Below, one piece after another: positions 1 to 6,740 of a stretch of DNA of 38,081 bases. The position numbers and the translations under genes are program-made. The first letter of the stretch is position 1; each line of letters begins with the position of its first letter. The stretch is from JBFMHD01 sp040752395 [NCBI: Candidatus Hydrogenedentota bacterium] (lineage in GTDB: Bacteria > JBFMHD01), in the NCBI GenBank assembly GCA_040752395.1, contig JBFMHD010000003.1:1-38081 (forward strand), read 5' to 3'. The notes under the pieces are model-generated. The model made no database searches, had not been told where the DNA came from, and worked only from the letters and a program-made list of their open reading frames with translations.

Positions 1-339
1 GAAATAATACTTACATTTGCTAAAAAGACAACTATAAACTCCAGGACAATCAACTTTGGGGGTAAAAACAACAGCATTATTATTCTGGATATAGGGTTGA
101 GACTGGATGAATATCTATCATTTATAAGTAGAAGTAGCTATTTTATAGGGCCGAGTACAGGTCCCACTCAACTTGCAGCTGCGCTTAACATCAAAACAGT
201 GGGTATCTATTCACCAGTAAAAGTTCATAGTGAAAAAAGATGGGGTTTTTACGAGAATAATAATGCTGTTGTTTTTACCCCCAAAGTTGATTGTCCTGGA
301 GTTTATAGTTGTCTTTTTAGCAAATGTAAGTATTATTTC
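1..339. repeat. 86-bp perfect inverted repeat at the window edge
   Basis: Bases 1-86 are the exact reverse complement of 254-339; pairing ends at 87/253. The right arm lies inside conserved coding sequence of the glycosyltransferase, and the left arm begins at base 1. A fold-back at a contig end is the simplest explanation; a real invertible arm cannot be excluded. Confidence 0.9.
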
Positions 340-399
340 TGTATGGAGCAGATTAAACCTGAAGATATCGTTGAGTATATAAGGCAGGACAGGAGATAG
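88..399 (+). CDS. Glycosyltransferase family 9 (heptosyltransferase-like), C-terminal part
   Basis: The 3' part of an ADP-heptose:LPS heptosyltransferase-like enzyme, which adds sugars to the LPS core at the inner membrane. The motif GPSTGPTQLAAAL followed by KTVGIYSP matches the family's donor-binding segment (usually DTGPMHLAAAL, then a P-loop-like turn). The Asp of the usual DTG is Ser-Thr here, a mild deviation. The frame stays open to base 1, but bases 1-86 are an inverted copy of downstream sequence, so the true N-terminal part is missing and only codons from about 88 can be trusted. It is followed closely by a GT2 gene in the same direction, as expected for a polysaccharide operon. Confidence 0.75.
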   Translation, partial: DIGLRLDEYLSFISRSSYFIGPSTGPTQLAAALNIKTVGIYSPVKVHSEKRWGFYENNNAVVFTPKVDCPGVYSCLFSKCKYYFCMEQIKPEDIVEYIRQDRR

Positions 400-403
400 T
401 GGA

Positions 404-1213
404 ATGGCAAAGATTTCAAGTGTTGTTATAACAAAAGACGAAGAGAGTAATATTAGAGAGTGTCTTGAATCATTAAGATTTACAGATGAGATAATTATTA
501 TTGATGCAGGCAGCACAGATAAAACCCTTGAGATAGCTAAAGAATACACAGACAAGATTTATAATAACAGATTTGAAGGTTGGGTAAGACAGAAGAATTT
601 TGGTATAGAGAAAGCGCAACATAATTGGATATTGTCAATCGATGCTGATGAAAGGATAAGTTTAGAATTAAAGAATGAGATTTTAAGAATAAAAGAAAGA
701 CTTAACGATGAAATTGCAGGATACGAGGTACCGATTCTGCCATATTATATGGGCCGATGGATACGGCACTCGAACTGGTACCCGGGTTATAAAGTTCGAT
801 TATTTAACAAAAAATTTTGCAGATGGGATGGTGATTTCTCGCATGAGTTTGTAAAGGTAAACGGGATGACAGCAAGATTGAAAAGTAATATTTTACATCT
901 TGCTTTTATAGATTTTGATAAACATTTAAATAAGATGGGATACTATACGACATATTCAGCGATTGAACTTTCAAAAAAAGGTATTAAATTTTCAGTAACT
1001 CAGCTGATTTGCCGGACCATATACTCATTTATAAAACATTATTTAATAAAACGTGGGTTTCTCGATGGAATACAGGGACTTGTAATTTCCTATGTCTCTG
1101 CTTTTTCGGTGTTTGCTAAATACGTAAAACTTTATGAGTTGAATAAGTACCAGGCTGTATCTGAAGAAAATAAGGATGACAAAAAAGATGAGAGTATTAA
1201 TTTGTCTTACTGA
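404..1213 (+). CDS. Glycosyltransferase family 2, WaaE/KdtX-like
   Basis: Transfers a sugar from a nucleotide donor during LPS core or surface glycan assembly on the cytoplasmic face. It is a 269-residue GT-A fold enzyme: the N-terminal strand SSVVITKDEE is followed by DAGSTD (residues 34-39) and the metal-binding DADE (80-83). WVRQKNFG and the later FSHEFVKVNG resemble the WaaE (lipopolysaccharide core glucosyltransferase) subgroup. The C-terminal third is more hydrophobic and basic, suggesting peripheral membrane contact. AGGAG lies 8 nt before the ATG. The 3' end overlaps the next glycosyltransferase by 38 nt, so the two are probably translationally coupled. The sugar donor cannot be told from sequence. 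Confidence 0.88.
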   Translation: MAKISSVVITKDEESNIRECLESLRFTDEIIIIDAGSTDKTLEIAKEYTDKIYNNRFEGWVRQKNFGIEKAQHNWILSIDADERISLELKNEILRIKERLNDEIAGYEVPILPYYMGRWIRHSNWYPGYKVRLFNKKFCRWDGDFSHEFVKVNGMTARLKSNILHLAFIDFDKHLNKMGYYTTYSAIELSKKGIKFSVTQLICRTIYSFIKHYLIKRGFLDGIQGLVISYVSAFSVFAKYVKLYELNKYQAVSEENKDDKKDESINLSY

Positions 1214-2300
1214 ACCGTATGATAGCGCAATAACTTATTATGGTTTGTGCATTGCCAAAATACTGAAAAAATATAACATAGATTTTGCAATTATCACTCT
1301 GAAAGATAAATATCCGGAAACCATAGCAAAACAGGCGGGATATAGTATTATAAATCTTGATTTCAGGACGTATAATCCTATCAGGTATTTTAAAGAGACC
1401 AGGAAACTATATACTCATCTAAAAGATAAAGAAAAAAATATCGTTATTTTACTACGTGCTGAAATGACTCTTGCTTTATATCTTCTTTCGAGATTTACAG
1501 CCGTAAGGTTTAAAACCATCAGGGTAAGAGGAGAAGCTCGAGATATAAGAAAAAATTATATTAATAAAAAACTTTATACAAAATTTTATGATAGGGTGGT
1601 TTTTACTTCAAAAATTATGCAGACAAGACACATCAGCATAATACCCACCCCTTTTGTGAATTCTTGTGTAATATATTCACCAGTTGATACTGATTATTAT
1701 AATAAAGTTAATGACTTAAAAAATATAAGAGGTATATATGGTTTAAAAGATGACGAAAAACTTATCACTATTTATGGCAGATTAGACCCTGTAAAAGGAC
1801 ACCAATATTTTATAGAAGCGATGAATAAAGTTTTCAGGGAATATAAAGGAGGATTAAAGGTAGCAGTTATAGGAAGAGAAGAAAATGTTAAGATACATGA
1901 CCTTAAAAAGGGCTGTGAAAAATACGGTATCATTGATAAATTTATTTTTACAGGTCATATTGATAACCCGCTCCCTTTGTTATCAATAACTGATATTGGT
2001 GTAATTTCTTCAATAGGTTCTGAGACTGTATGCAGAGTTGCTGTTGAATTGTTGTCTCTTTCGATCCCTCTTGTGAGCACGGATGCAGGTGTTTTACCCG
2101 AGGTTGTAAAGAATAACGAGACAGGATTTGTTGTTCATCAAAAAGATACTGATGCTATGAAAGACAAAATCCTTGAACTATTAGATAATGATGAATTAAG
2201 AAAGAATATGGAAGAAAAAGCACGCCGTGATGCTGTTTTAAGATTTTCTATTAATGTTTTTGAAAAGGAGTGGATGGAGTTATTAGACTCTTTGTTATAA
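1176..2300 (+). CDS. Glycosyltransferase family 4 (GT-B)
   Basis: A 374-residue GT-B glycosyltransferase, probably acting in surface polysaccharide or LPS assembly. The C-terminal glycosyltransferase group 1 domain is clear: IYGRLDPVKGHQYFIEAM, then FTGHIDNPLPLLSITDIGV, then the donor-site E-x7-E region SETVCRVAVELLSLSIPLV and DAGVLPEVV. The N-terminal half is divergent. Translation can begin at 1176 (MTKK) or at the second ATG at 1188 (MRVLICLT), which resembles the usual family start; both lie inside the end of the GT2 gene. The stop is followed directly by a copy of the 106-bp repeat. Confidence 0.88.
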   Translation: MTKKMRVLICLTEPYDSAITYYGLCIAKILKKYNIDFAIITLKDKYPETIAKQAGYSIINLDFRTYNPIRYFKETRKLYTHLKDKEKNIVILLRAEMTLALYLLSRFTAVRFKTIRVRGEARDIRKNYINKKLYTKFYDRVVFTSKIMQTRHISIIPTPFVNSCVIYSPVDTDYYNKVNDLKNIRGIYGLKDDEKLITIYGRLDPVKGHQYFIEAMNKVFREYKGGLKVAVIGREENVKIHDLKKGCEKYGIIDKFIFTGHIDNPLPLLSITDIGVISSIGSETVCRVAVELLSLSIPLVSTDAGVLPEVVKNNETGFVVHQKDTDAMKDKILELLDNDELRKNMEEKARRDAVLRFSINVFEKEWMELLDSLL

Positions 2301-2303
2301 TGG

Positions 2304-2455
2304 TACAGCAGTTATCAAATGGCAGAAAGGGTTGAGGCACTGCCTCATCCGTCTCTTTGTCAAAGAAGGTTTTTGCTTTTTCCAAGTAGAATTTGCTTTT
2401 GCTGTATGGCATAGCAGTTATCGAATGGCAAAAAGGGTTGAGGCACTGCCTCATG
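2304..2455. repeat. 106-bp-period tandem repeat (family F), about 1.5 units
   Basis: The palindrome GAGGCACTGCCTC occurs at 2334-2346 and again at 2440-2452, exactly 106 bases apart, with matching flanks (GCAGTTATC at 2308 and 2414; ATGGCA before each palindrome). The unit recurs at the right end of the window. It lies between the GT4 and deacetylase genes and is open in the deacetylase frame, creating an artificial N-terminal extension. Confidence 0.85.
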
Positions 2456-2460
2456 GATTA

Positions 2461-3231
2461 ATGGATATTTTATTTATAGTTCTTATAGTCGTTCTCGGTA
2501 TTTTTTCTCTACGCTTTAGCTGGTGGAAACCACAAAGAAAAGGGATACCTGTTTTATTGTACCATAATATAACCGATGAATTGTATTCTGATTCTGATAG
2601 AAAAAAAATGAATATTTCTATCTTGCAATTCAGGAAACAGCTTAGATTTTTACAGGAACAGGGATATAGAAGCATTACATTTAAAAGCGTGGTATATCAA
2701 GAAGGGTTGCCATCTAAACCTGTGATTATAACTTTTGATGATGGTTATAAAGGTTGTATTGATAATGCGATGCAGATATTAAATGAGTTCGGGTTTAAAG
2801 GAATTTTATTTGTACCCGCTAATTTATTTAATAATAAGACTAAAATAAAAGGGCTTCTTTTTGATGTTATGAATAATGATGCTTTAGTGTGGTGGAGCAG
2901 AGATGGAAATGAGGTCGGGTCACATGGACTACAGCATAAAAATTTCTTAAACTTGAAAAAAGAAGAAAAAATTAAAGAACTAAAAGATAGCAGGAAAATT
3001 CTTGAAGATATAATACAGGAATCTGTGGTATCTTTCAGTTTTCCGTATGGAAGATTTACTGAAGAAGACATTGATTTAGCACTTGAAGCAGGATACAGGT
3101 TCGTCTGCATTATTAAAAGAAAGATAGCAGATTACACTTTAACCAATCCTGTTCCGAGAGTATATATAAGAGGCGATGACACGATGTTAGACTTTTATTT
3201 TAATATTACAAGAGGAGCAAGCAGAGTTTGA
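2461..3231 (+). CDS. Polysaccharide deacetylase (NodB/CE4), membrane-anchored
   Basis: A carbohydrate esterase family 4 protein that removes N- or O-acyl groups from glycans, probably in the periplasm. An N-terminal hydrophobic stretch (ILFIVLIVVLGIFSL) anchors it. Then come GIPVLLYHNI, ITFDDGY with the catalytic/metal Asp pair, SHGLQHKNFLNL with the two metal-binding His (H-x3-H), and SFPYGRF, all expected CE4 motifs. The reading frame is open back to 2332, but the upstream codons are family F repeat, so I place the start at 2461 (MDILF). No strong ribosome binding site precedes either candidate. It overlaps the next gene by 4 nt. Confidence 0.88.
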   Translation: MDILFIVLIVVLGIFSLRFSWWKPQRKGIPVLLYHNITDELYSDSDRKKMNISILQFRKQLRFLQEQGYRSITFKSVVYQEGLPSKPVIITFDDGYKGCIDNAMQILNEFGFKGILFVPANLFNNKTKIKGLLFDVMNNDALVWWSRDGNEVGSHGLQHKNFLNLKKEEKIKELKDSRKILEDIIQESVVSFSFPYGRFTEEDIDLALEAGYRFVCIIKRKIADYTLTNPVPRVYIRGDDTMLDFYFNITRGASRV

Positions 3232-4292
3232 TTATTAATAAAAAAAGAATTATAATATGGGTTATAATAGTAATACTTGGAATAATATCTGTTTATTCTA
3301 TCTGGTATTCTTATAAAAGATATCTGGATAGTCATAGCGCTTTTATTAACAGGATGCAAAACATAGATAAAAAGATAGCAAAAGAGCCGATGAATGCGGA
3401 CTTATATTTAATGAAGGCTAATTTAATATACTTTAAAGCATTAAAATTACTGGAAGAGATATTCTCAGCAGGTGAGAATGTTGTAGAGGGGAGCGATACA
3501 GGTTTATACAGTGAACTGGATAATAGTGTTATTGAGATTGCAAAATTCTGGATTAACTCAGGGTATCTAAACAAGAGTGCAATTTATGATGTTAGTAGTA
3601 TTAATGATGAGGTTCTGGCAGAAGTGATAAGAAGTATGTTTGAAAAAGCAAAAGACCTCTATTTATTTGGCCTTCCATTGGCTGAAAAAGTCGATGGTGT
3701 ATATCAGTTCAGAATTGGAGAGTGCTATTTCAGAATGGGTAGAAATTATTTTGATGAGGCTGAATTAATGTTCAAGTACGCACAGGAGTTAGGTATAAAA
3801 GAAATAAAGATTTATGTTTTTCTTGGAAATATAAAATTTATAGAAAAAGATATTGATGCGAGTATCGATTATTATGACAGGGCATTAAAACTGCAACCTG
3901 ATAATATGTTAATAAAGTTTAACAAAGCGATTGCACTAAAAGAGAAGAATGAACTTGATAAAGTGATTGAACTTTTAAATGAGATTATAAAAACGTATGA
4001 GACATCCGAGAGAGTAACCTCTGAAGAATACAGCGTGTATTTAAAGTCAATCTATACTTTAGGCAGAGTTTATTATTTAAAAAAAGAATTTGATAAATCA
4101 AGAGAAGTCTTTGAAATGATGATAGAGCGTGAATCAGAGATGGCACCGGTACTATACTGGCTTGGTAAAACGTATATGAAAGAAGGTGATGACACCTTTG
4201 CTTTAAGTATATTTGAGCGGCTGGAAAAGATAAAACCAGATTATAAAGATACAAGACAAAATATCAGGTTATTACGAAAGAAAAGAAAATAA
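3228..4292 (+). CDS. Membrane-anchored TPR-repeat protein
   Basis: A 354-residue protein with one N-terminal transmembrane segment (about residues 8-24) and a helical body. TPR-like motifs are clear in the second half, for example DASIDYYDRALKLQPDNM and later VLYWLGKTYMKEGDD. TPR domains bind protein partners; no catalytic motif is visible. The start is a TTG overlapping the deacetylase stop by 4 nt, so the two are probably translated together. The context suggests a scaffold for envelope glycan synthesis or export, but that is inference. Confidence 0.8.
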   Translation: MIINKKRIIIWVIIVILGIISVYSIWYSYKRYLDSHSAFINRMQNIDKKIAKEPMNADLYLMKANLIYFKALKLLEEIFSAGENVVEGSDTGLYSELDNSVIEIAKFWINSGYLNKSAIYDVSSINDEVLAEVIRSMFEKAKDLYLFGLPLAEKVDGVYQFRIGECYFRMGRNYFDEAELMFKYAQELGIKEIKIYVFLGNIKFIEKDIDASIDYYDRALKLQPDNMLIKFNKAIALKEKNELDKVIELLNEIIKTYETSERVTSEEYSVYLKSIYTLGRVYYLKKEFDKSREVFEMMIERESEMAPVLYWLGKTYMKEGDDTFALSIFERLEKIKPDYKDTRQNIRLLRKKRK

Positions 4293-4297
4293 ATCTA

Positions 4298-4327
4298 TTG
4301 ACTTTTTAATATCCCATCAGTTATAGG
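4298..4327 (+). promoter_or_regulatory. Possible promoter for the tRNA-Ser region
   Basis: TTGACT at 4298-4303 and TATAGG at 4322-4327 are separated by 18 nt. The -10 is weak (4 of 6). It would transcribe the unassigned spacer and the tRNA-Ser on the plus strand. Confidence 0.3.
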
Positions 4328-4339
4328 TGTATAACAAGT

Positions 4340-4475
4340 AAAAAGTTAAAAGCTAAAAGTGAGAGAGGTGTTCGTAGGAGCACATTGTGGTCGGCCGAGG
4401 CAGGAAGCAAGATAACGGAAAACCGTTGTAGTGGTGGGCGTATGTGTCTGGCCGTAGGGGATTTTTGATTATTTT
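4340..4475 (+). other. Spacer with two hairpins before tRNA-Ser; function unknown
   Basis: GTGTTC-GTAG-GAGCAC (about 4368-4383) and AACGG-AAAA-CCGTT form small perfect hairpins, and GGCC-containing segments near 4392 and 4450 could close a larger fold. A module B fragment (AAGCAAGATAACGG) sits in the middle. It does not match SRP, tmRNA, 6S or RNase P signatures that I can recognise, so I do not name it. Confidence 0.3.
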
Positions 4476-4478
4476 ATT

Positions 4479-4571
4479 GGAGAGGTGGCCGAGCAGGTCG
4501 AAGGCGGCACCCTGCTAAGGTGTTGTCCGGGGAAACCTGGACCGGGAGTTCAAATCTCCCCCTCTCCGCCA
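4479..4571 (+). tRNA. tRNA-Ser (anticodon GCU), CCA encoded
   Basis: The acceptor GGAGAGG pairs with CCTCTCC, followed by discriminator G and an encoded CCA. The anticodon stem GCACC/GGTGT encloses loop CTGCTAA with anticodon GCT, reading AGC/AGU. The long variable arm (GTCCGGG ... CCTGGAC) is class II, as in tRNA-Ser. The T arm is GGGAG-TTCAAAT-CTCCC. Confidence 0.96.
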
Positions 4572-4712
4572 TTTCTTGTAAAGCCAATTTTCCTGAAACA
4601 ACACTCCAAAAATTCGGTGGCTCACATTCGGCGAGTGAACAATAGTAATTTTGATTTGTGGATAACCAGTCATTCATAAGCATCATATATGAAAAACAGT
4701 GGTGATTAACAA

Positions 4713-4742
4713 GAAAAATTAGTTCAGGATAGTCTGAACTAA
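4713..4742 (-). terminator. Rho-independent terminator
   Basis: A perfect 9-bp stem, TTAGTTCAG (4719-4727) with CTGAACTAA (4734-4742) and a 6-nt loop, is followed on the minus strand by five U. It lies 10 nt after the stop of the decayed gene at 4753-4998, so it probably ended that transcription unit. Confidence 0.75.
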
Positions 4743-4752
4743 AAAAGAGTAT

Positions 4753-4998
4753 TTAAAACTGTACTGGTTTATAATCATCGTTGAGCAAGGATACGGTAAA
4801 CGGCAAAATAGACAAAAGAGCACAAAGGAATATTGTGGCTGCGTTGAGAGAGTGATTACCAGGCATCAGCCCGGGGCTGTTTATCGTCACATAGTACATA
4901 AGAATAAATAGTTTCTTGTGGTGGAGGACCACGTGCAGTGGTTGTTTGGTTGAAATATCCGGTTCAACTCATAGCGGCACTTTGGACATCGAAGCCAT
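4753..4998 (-). pseudogene. Decayed small zinc-ribbon / membrane protein gene
   Basis: This stretch has gene-like flanks: module A with AGAGGAGG just upstream and a terminator 10 nt after the TAA stop. The frame starting at 4998 reads MASMSKVPL, then an in-frame TGA, then VEPDISTKQP and a hydrophobic C-terminal half (AATIFLCALLSILPFTVSLL). The neighbouring frame across the same start region reads WLRCPKCRYE. Restoring one base at GAGTTGAA joins CPKCRYE to VEPD, giving a zinc-ribbon-like CPKCxxEVEPD followed by a membrane segment. I therefore read it as a single-base-deletion pseudogene. A read error or recoding at UGA are less likely alternatives. No second Cys pair is visible. Confidence 0.4.
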
Positions 4999-4999
4999 T

Positions 5000-5339
5000 C
5001 CTCCTCTGAAAAACATTGTAACTCTAATGATATCAAGTAGAGGCAAGAAGCAAGATAACGGAAAAGAAAGATAACGAAAGAAGCAAGAGGCAAGAAGCAA
5101 GATAACGGAAGAAGTGAGAGGTGTCAGGACAGGCTACAGGCTACGGACTACAGCCGGCTGGAGCCCCCTATGAAAAGTCTTGAGTCTTGAGTCCTGTTTT
5201 GACTCACGACTTGCGACTCACGACTCTTTTTATATCATCTTTAGTTTTTTATCCTTTGTGTAGAGCGCAAAAACGCAATAACCCAAGAACCCAAGAACCT
5301 AATAGTGTAGAGCGCAAACGGCACTCATAGTGACCCCTC
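5000..5339. repeat. Composite intergenic element, copy 1 (modules A-B-C-D)
   Basis: Module A is at 5001-5040, B (AAGCAAG/AGAAGCA words) at about 5041-5120, C (GGCTACA and GAGTCTT words) at about 5124-5253, and D at about 5256-5339. D overlaps the 3' end of the ccdA-like gene. B and C show 7-nt periodicity and D shows 8-nt periodicity. The bases between 4756 and 5298 are otherwise accounted for by the decayed gene. Confidence 0.85.
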
Positions 5340-6027
5340 TGATCAATAAGTATAGTGCAATGAGAATAAAAATAATACCTGCAATTTTTTTGAATACGAT
5401 TCCTGTCCATTGTATTGAACGTGATTCAACAATTCGTTTCACCCATCCGGTTGATGTTCCTGCAATAAGAATCGGGATGCATTGACCAAGCGCAAATATT
5501 ATGATAAGCGAAATCCCGCGGAGTGCGGTTTTCTGCAAAGCAACCATTGCTAACATTGGTGCGATAAACCCGAAGGTACATGGTCCTGAGACAATACCAT
5601 AACTGGATCCCAGAAGCAGTGCACCAATCATCCCCTTGCGTGTCGCCCGCAGTTTTTCAAGTCCGGGAATGGAGATTGGTAAAAACCCTAACAGATGAAT
5701 GCCGATAATCAAAAAAAACACGCCGATGATAAGGTAGCAGATGCCGCCAGTTAAACCCAATATCTGTCCCGCCAGTGATGTAATCACGCCGATAAGAGCG
5801 ATCACAATGAACAGTCCGAGCGAGAATAGGGCAGAATACCAGAACGCATTTTTTATTTTTTTATCCTCTGTAAACCCGCTAATGTAAGCAATAACGAGCG
5901 GGATACATGCTATAAAGCAGGGACAGAATATCACGCTGCAGATTCCCCACACAAAAGAAGCTGCAAACGCAATAAAGCCGCTGTCGGTCAAGGATAGATT
6001 GATTATGGTAAAAAAATTGTCAATCAC
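5299..6027 (-). CDS. CcdA/DsbD-type thiol-disulfide transmembrane protein
   Basis: A 242-residue multi-pass protein of the cytochrome c biogenesis CcdA family, which carries reducing equivalents across the inner membrane to periplasmic thioredoxin-like proteins. The first conserved Cys lies in VIFCPCFIACIPLV and the second in GIVSGPCTFGFIAP, the two halves of the family's redox pair. About six hydrophobic segments are visible. The start overlaps the stop of the thioredoxin lipoprotein gene by 4 nt, matching electron delivery to that protein. The last residues (about MSAVCALHY) and the stop codon are encoded by a copy of module D, so the native C-terminus has been replaced or extended by a repeat. 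Confidence 0.88.
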   Translation of the reverse strand: MIDNFFTIINLSLTDSGFIAFAASFVWGICSVIFCPCFIACIPLVIAYISGFTEDKKIKNAFWYSALFSLGLFIVIALIGVITSLAGQILGLTGGICYLIIGVFFLIIGIHLLGFLPISIPGLEKLRATRKGMIGALLLGSSYGIVSGPCTFGFIAPMLAMVALQKTALRGISLIIIFALGQCIPILIAGTSTGWVKRIVESRSIQWTGIVFKKIAGIIFILIALYLLIRGVTMSAVCALHY

Positions 6028-6551
6028 TTAACCCCTCGCCGGTTAAGTATCTTTATAATTTCTTTTTCCGAGAGATATCCTTCGTGTCGAAAGAATTCTT
6101 TACCGTTTTCATCAAGAAATATCTGAGTGGGAATAAGTCGTATGTCGTACTGTTCAGCCATCGGTTTACCAAGCGGAGTCCAGACATCAAAGGTCTGAAC
6201 CTCGACCTGTCCGGCATATTTTTGCCTGATTGATTCTATTACCGGTTCCATCATCCGACAGGGCATACAGCGTTTGGACATAAGTTCAATTAACGTCACT
6301 TTGATTTTTGGTTTGCTCTGTTCCTGCAGCATCTGCGTTATGGTTTCAGCAGCAGGTTTATCAGCTATCGGCTGATGTACAGGTTCTGGTGCTGTCACCT
6401 GTTTAGTATCTGATACAGTAACCAGAGCCGAGGTATCGGTGGCAGGAAGAGCTGGTTGTTGAACCACTGTTGTGACCGGAGTGGTTGTTTTTCCGCAGGC
6501 GAGGAGTAAAGAGAAGCAGAAGTATAAGTAAATTATCTGTTTTATAATCAT
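6024..6551 (-). CDS. Thioredoxin-fold lipoprotein
   Basis: A periplasm-facing thiol oxidoreductase. The N-terminal signal ends in lipobox LLLAC with Cys19 as the lipidation site. A Thr/Pro/Val-rich linker (about residues 20-80) leads to a thioredoxin domain with active site CMPC (Cys95, Cys98) and the cis-Pro segment IRLIPTQIF. The linker would let the domain reach across the periplasm. It starts inside the stop of the CPFC small protein gene (ATGA overlap) and ends inside the start of the ccdA-like gene, so the three are translationally coupled. Likely role: relay between CcdA and a periplasmic or permease-associated thiol; the substrate is unknown. Confidence 0.88.
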   Translation of the reverse strand: MIIKQIIYLYFCFSLLLACGKTTTPVTTVVQQPALPATDTSALVTVSDTKQVTAPEPVHQPIADKPAAETITQMLQEQSKPKIKVTLIELMSKRCMPCRMMEPVIESIRQKYAGQVEVQTFDVWTPLGKPMAEQYDIRLIPTQIFLDENGKEFFRHEGYLSEKEIIKILNRRGVK

Positions 6552-6727
6552 TGTTGCCTCCTATATGATTTTTTATGCACTTTATTATATGCCTGGCAAA
6601 ACGGGCAATATCGTTCTATGCGGCTGATGTGCTGTGTGGTTTCTGACTGTGCGTGGCGCCGGCGCCAGATGCAGAAGGGGCAGATCGTACAAACAAGCGC
6701 AAGCAGTTTCAGCCAGGCCATTCTCAT
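6548..6727 (-). CDS. Small protein with two CPFC motifs
   Basis: A 59-residue protein beginning MRMAWLKLLALVC, a short hydrophobic N-terminus, with CPFC at about residues 16-19 and CPFC again at about 41-44 and basic residues after each. Two C-x2-C pairs fit either a metal-binding knuckle or two redox sites. I chose the start at 6727 because GGGAGG lies just upstream, whereas the longer frame to 6784 runs into the permease gene. It sits between the permease and the lipoprotein thioredoxin with 4-nt coupling to the latter. I do not recognise a named family. Confidence 0.7.
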   Translation of the reverse strand: MRMAWLKLLALVCTICPFCIWRRRHAQSETTQHISRIERYCPFCQAYNKVHKKSYRRQQ

Positions 6728-6740
6728 GTTATGCCTCCCT

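Noticed and set aside
4380-4420. Segment with AGGAAGCA resembling the 4.5S SRP RNA core
   Set aside because: The match is only the module B words; the GGAA tetraloop and CAGG/AGCAG internal loop are missing, and a full SRP RNA exists at 22168-22440.
4474-4686. Open frames on both strands over the tRNA-Ser gene
   Set aside because: They are shadows of the tRNA and its flanks, with no ribosome binding site or recognisable protein.
4753-4998. Selenocysteine reading of the in-frame UGA
   Set aside because: The residue context is not a redox motif, the downstream hairpin is too close to the UGA for a usual bacterial SECIS, and a one-base deletion explains the data better.
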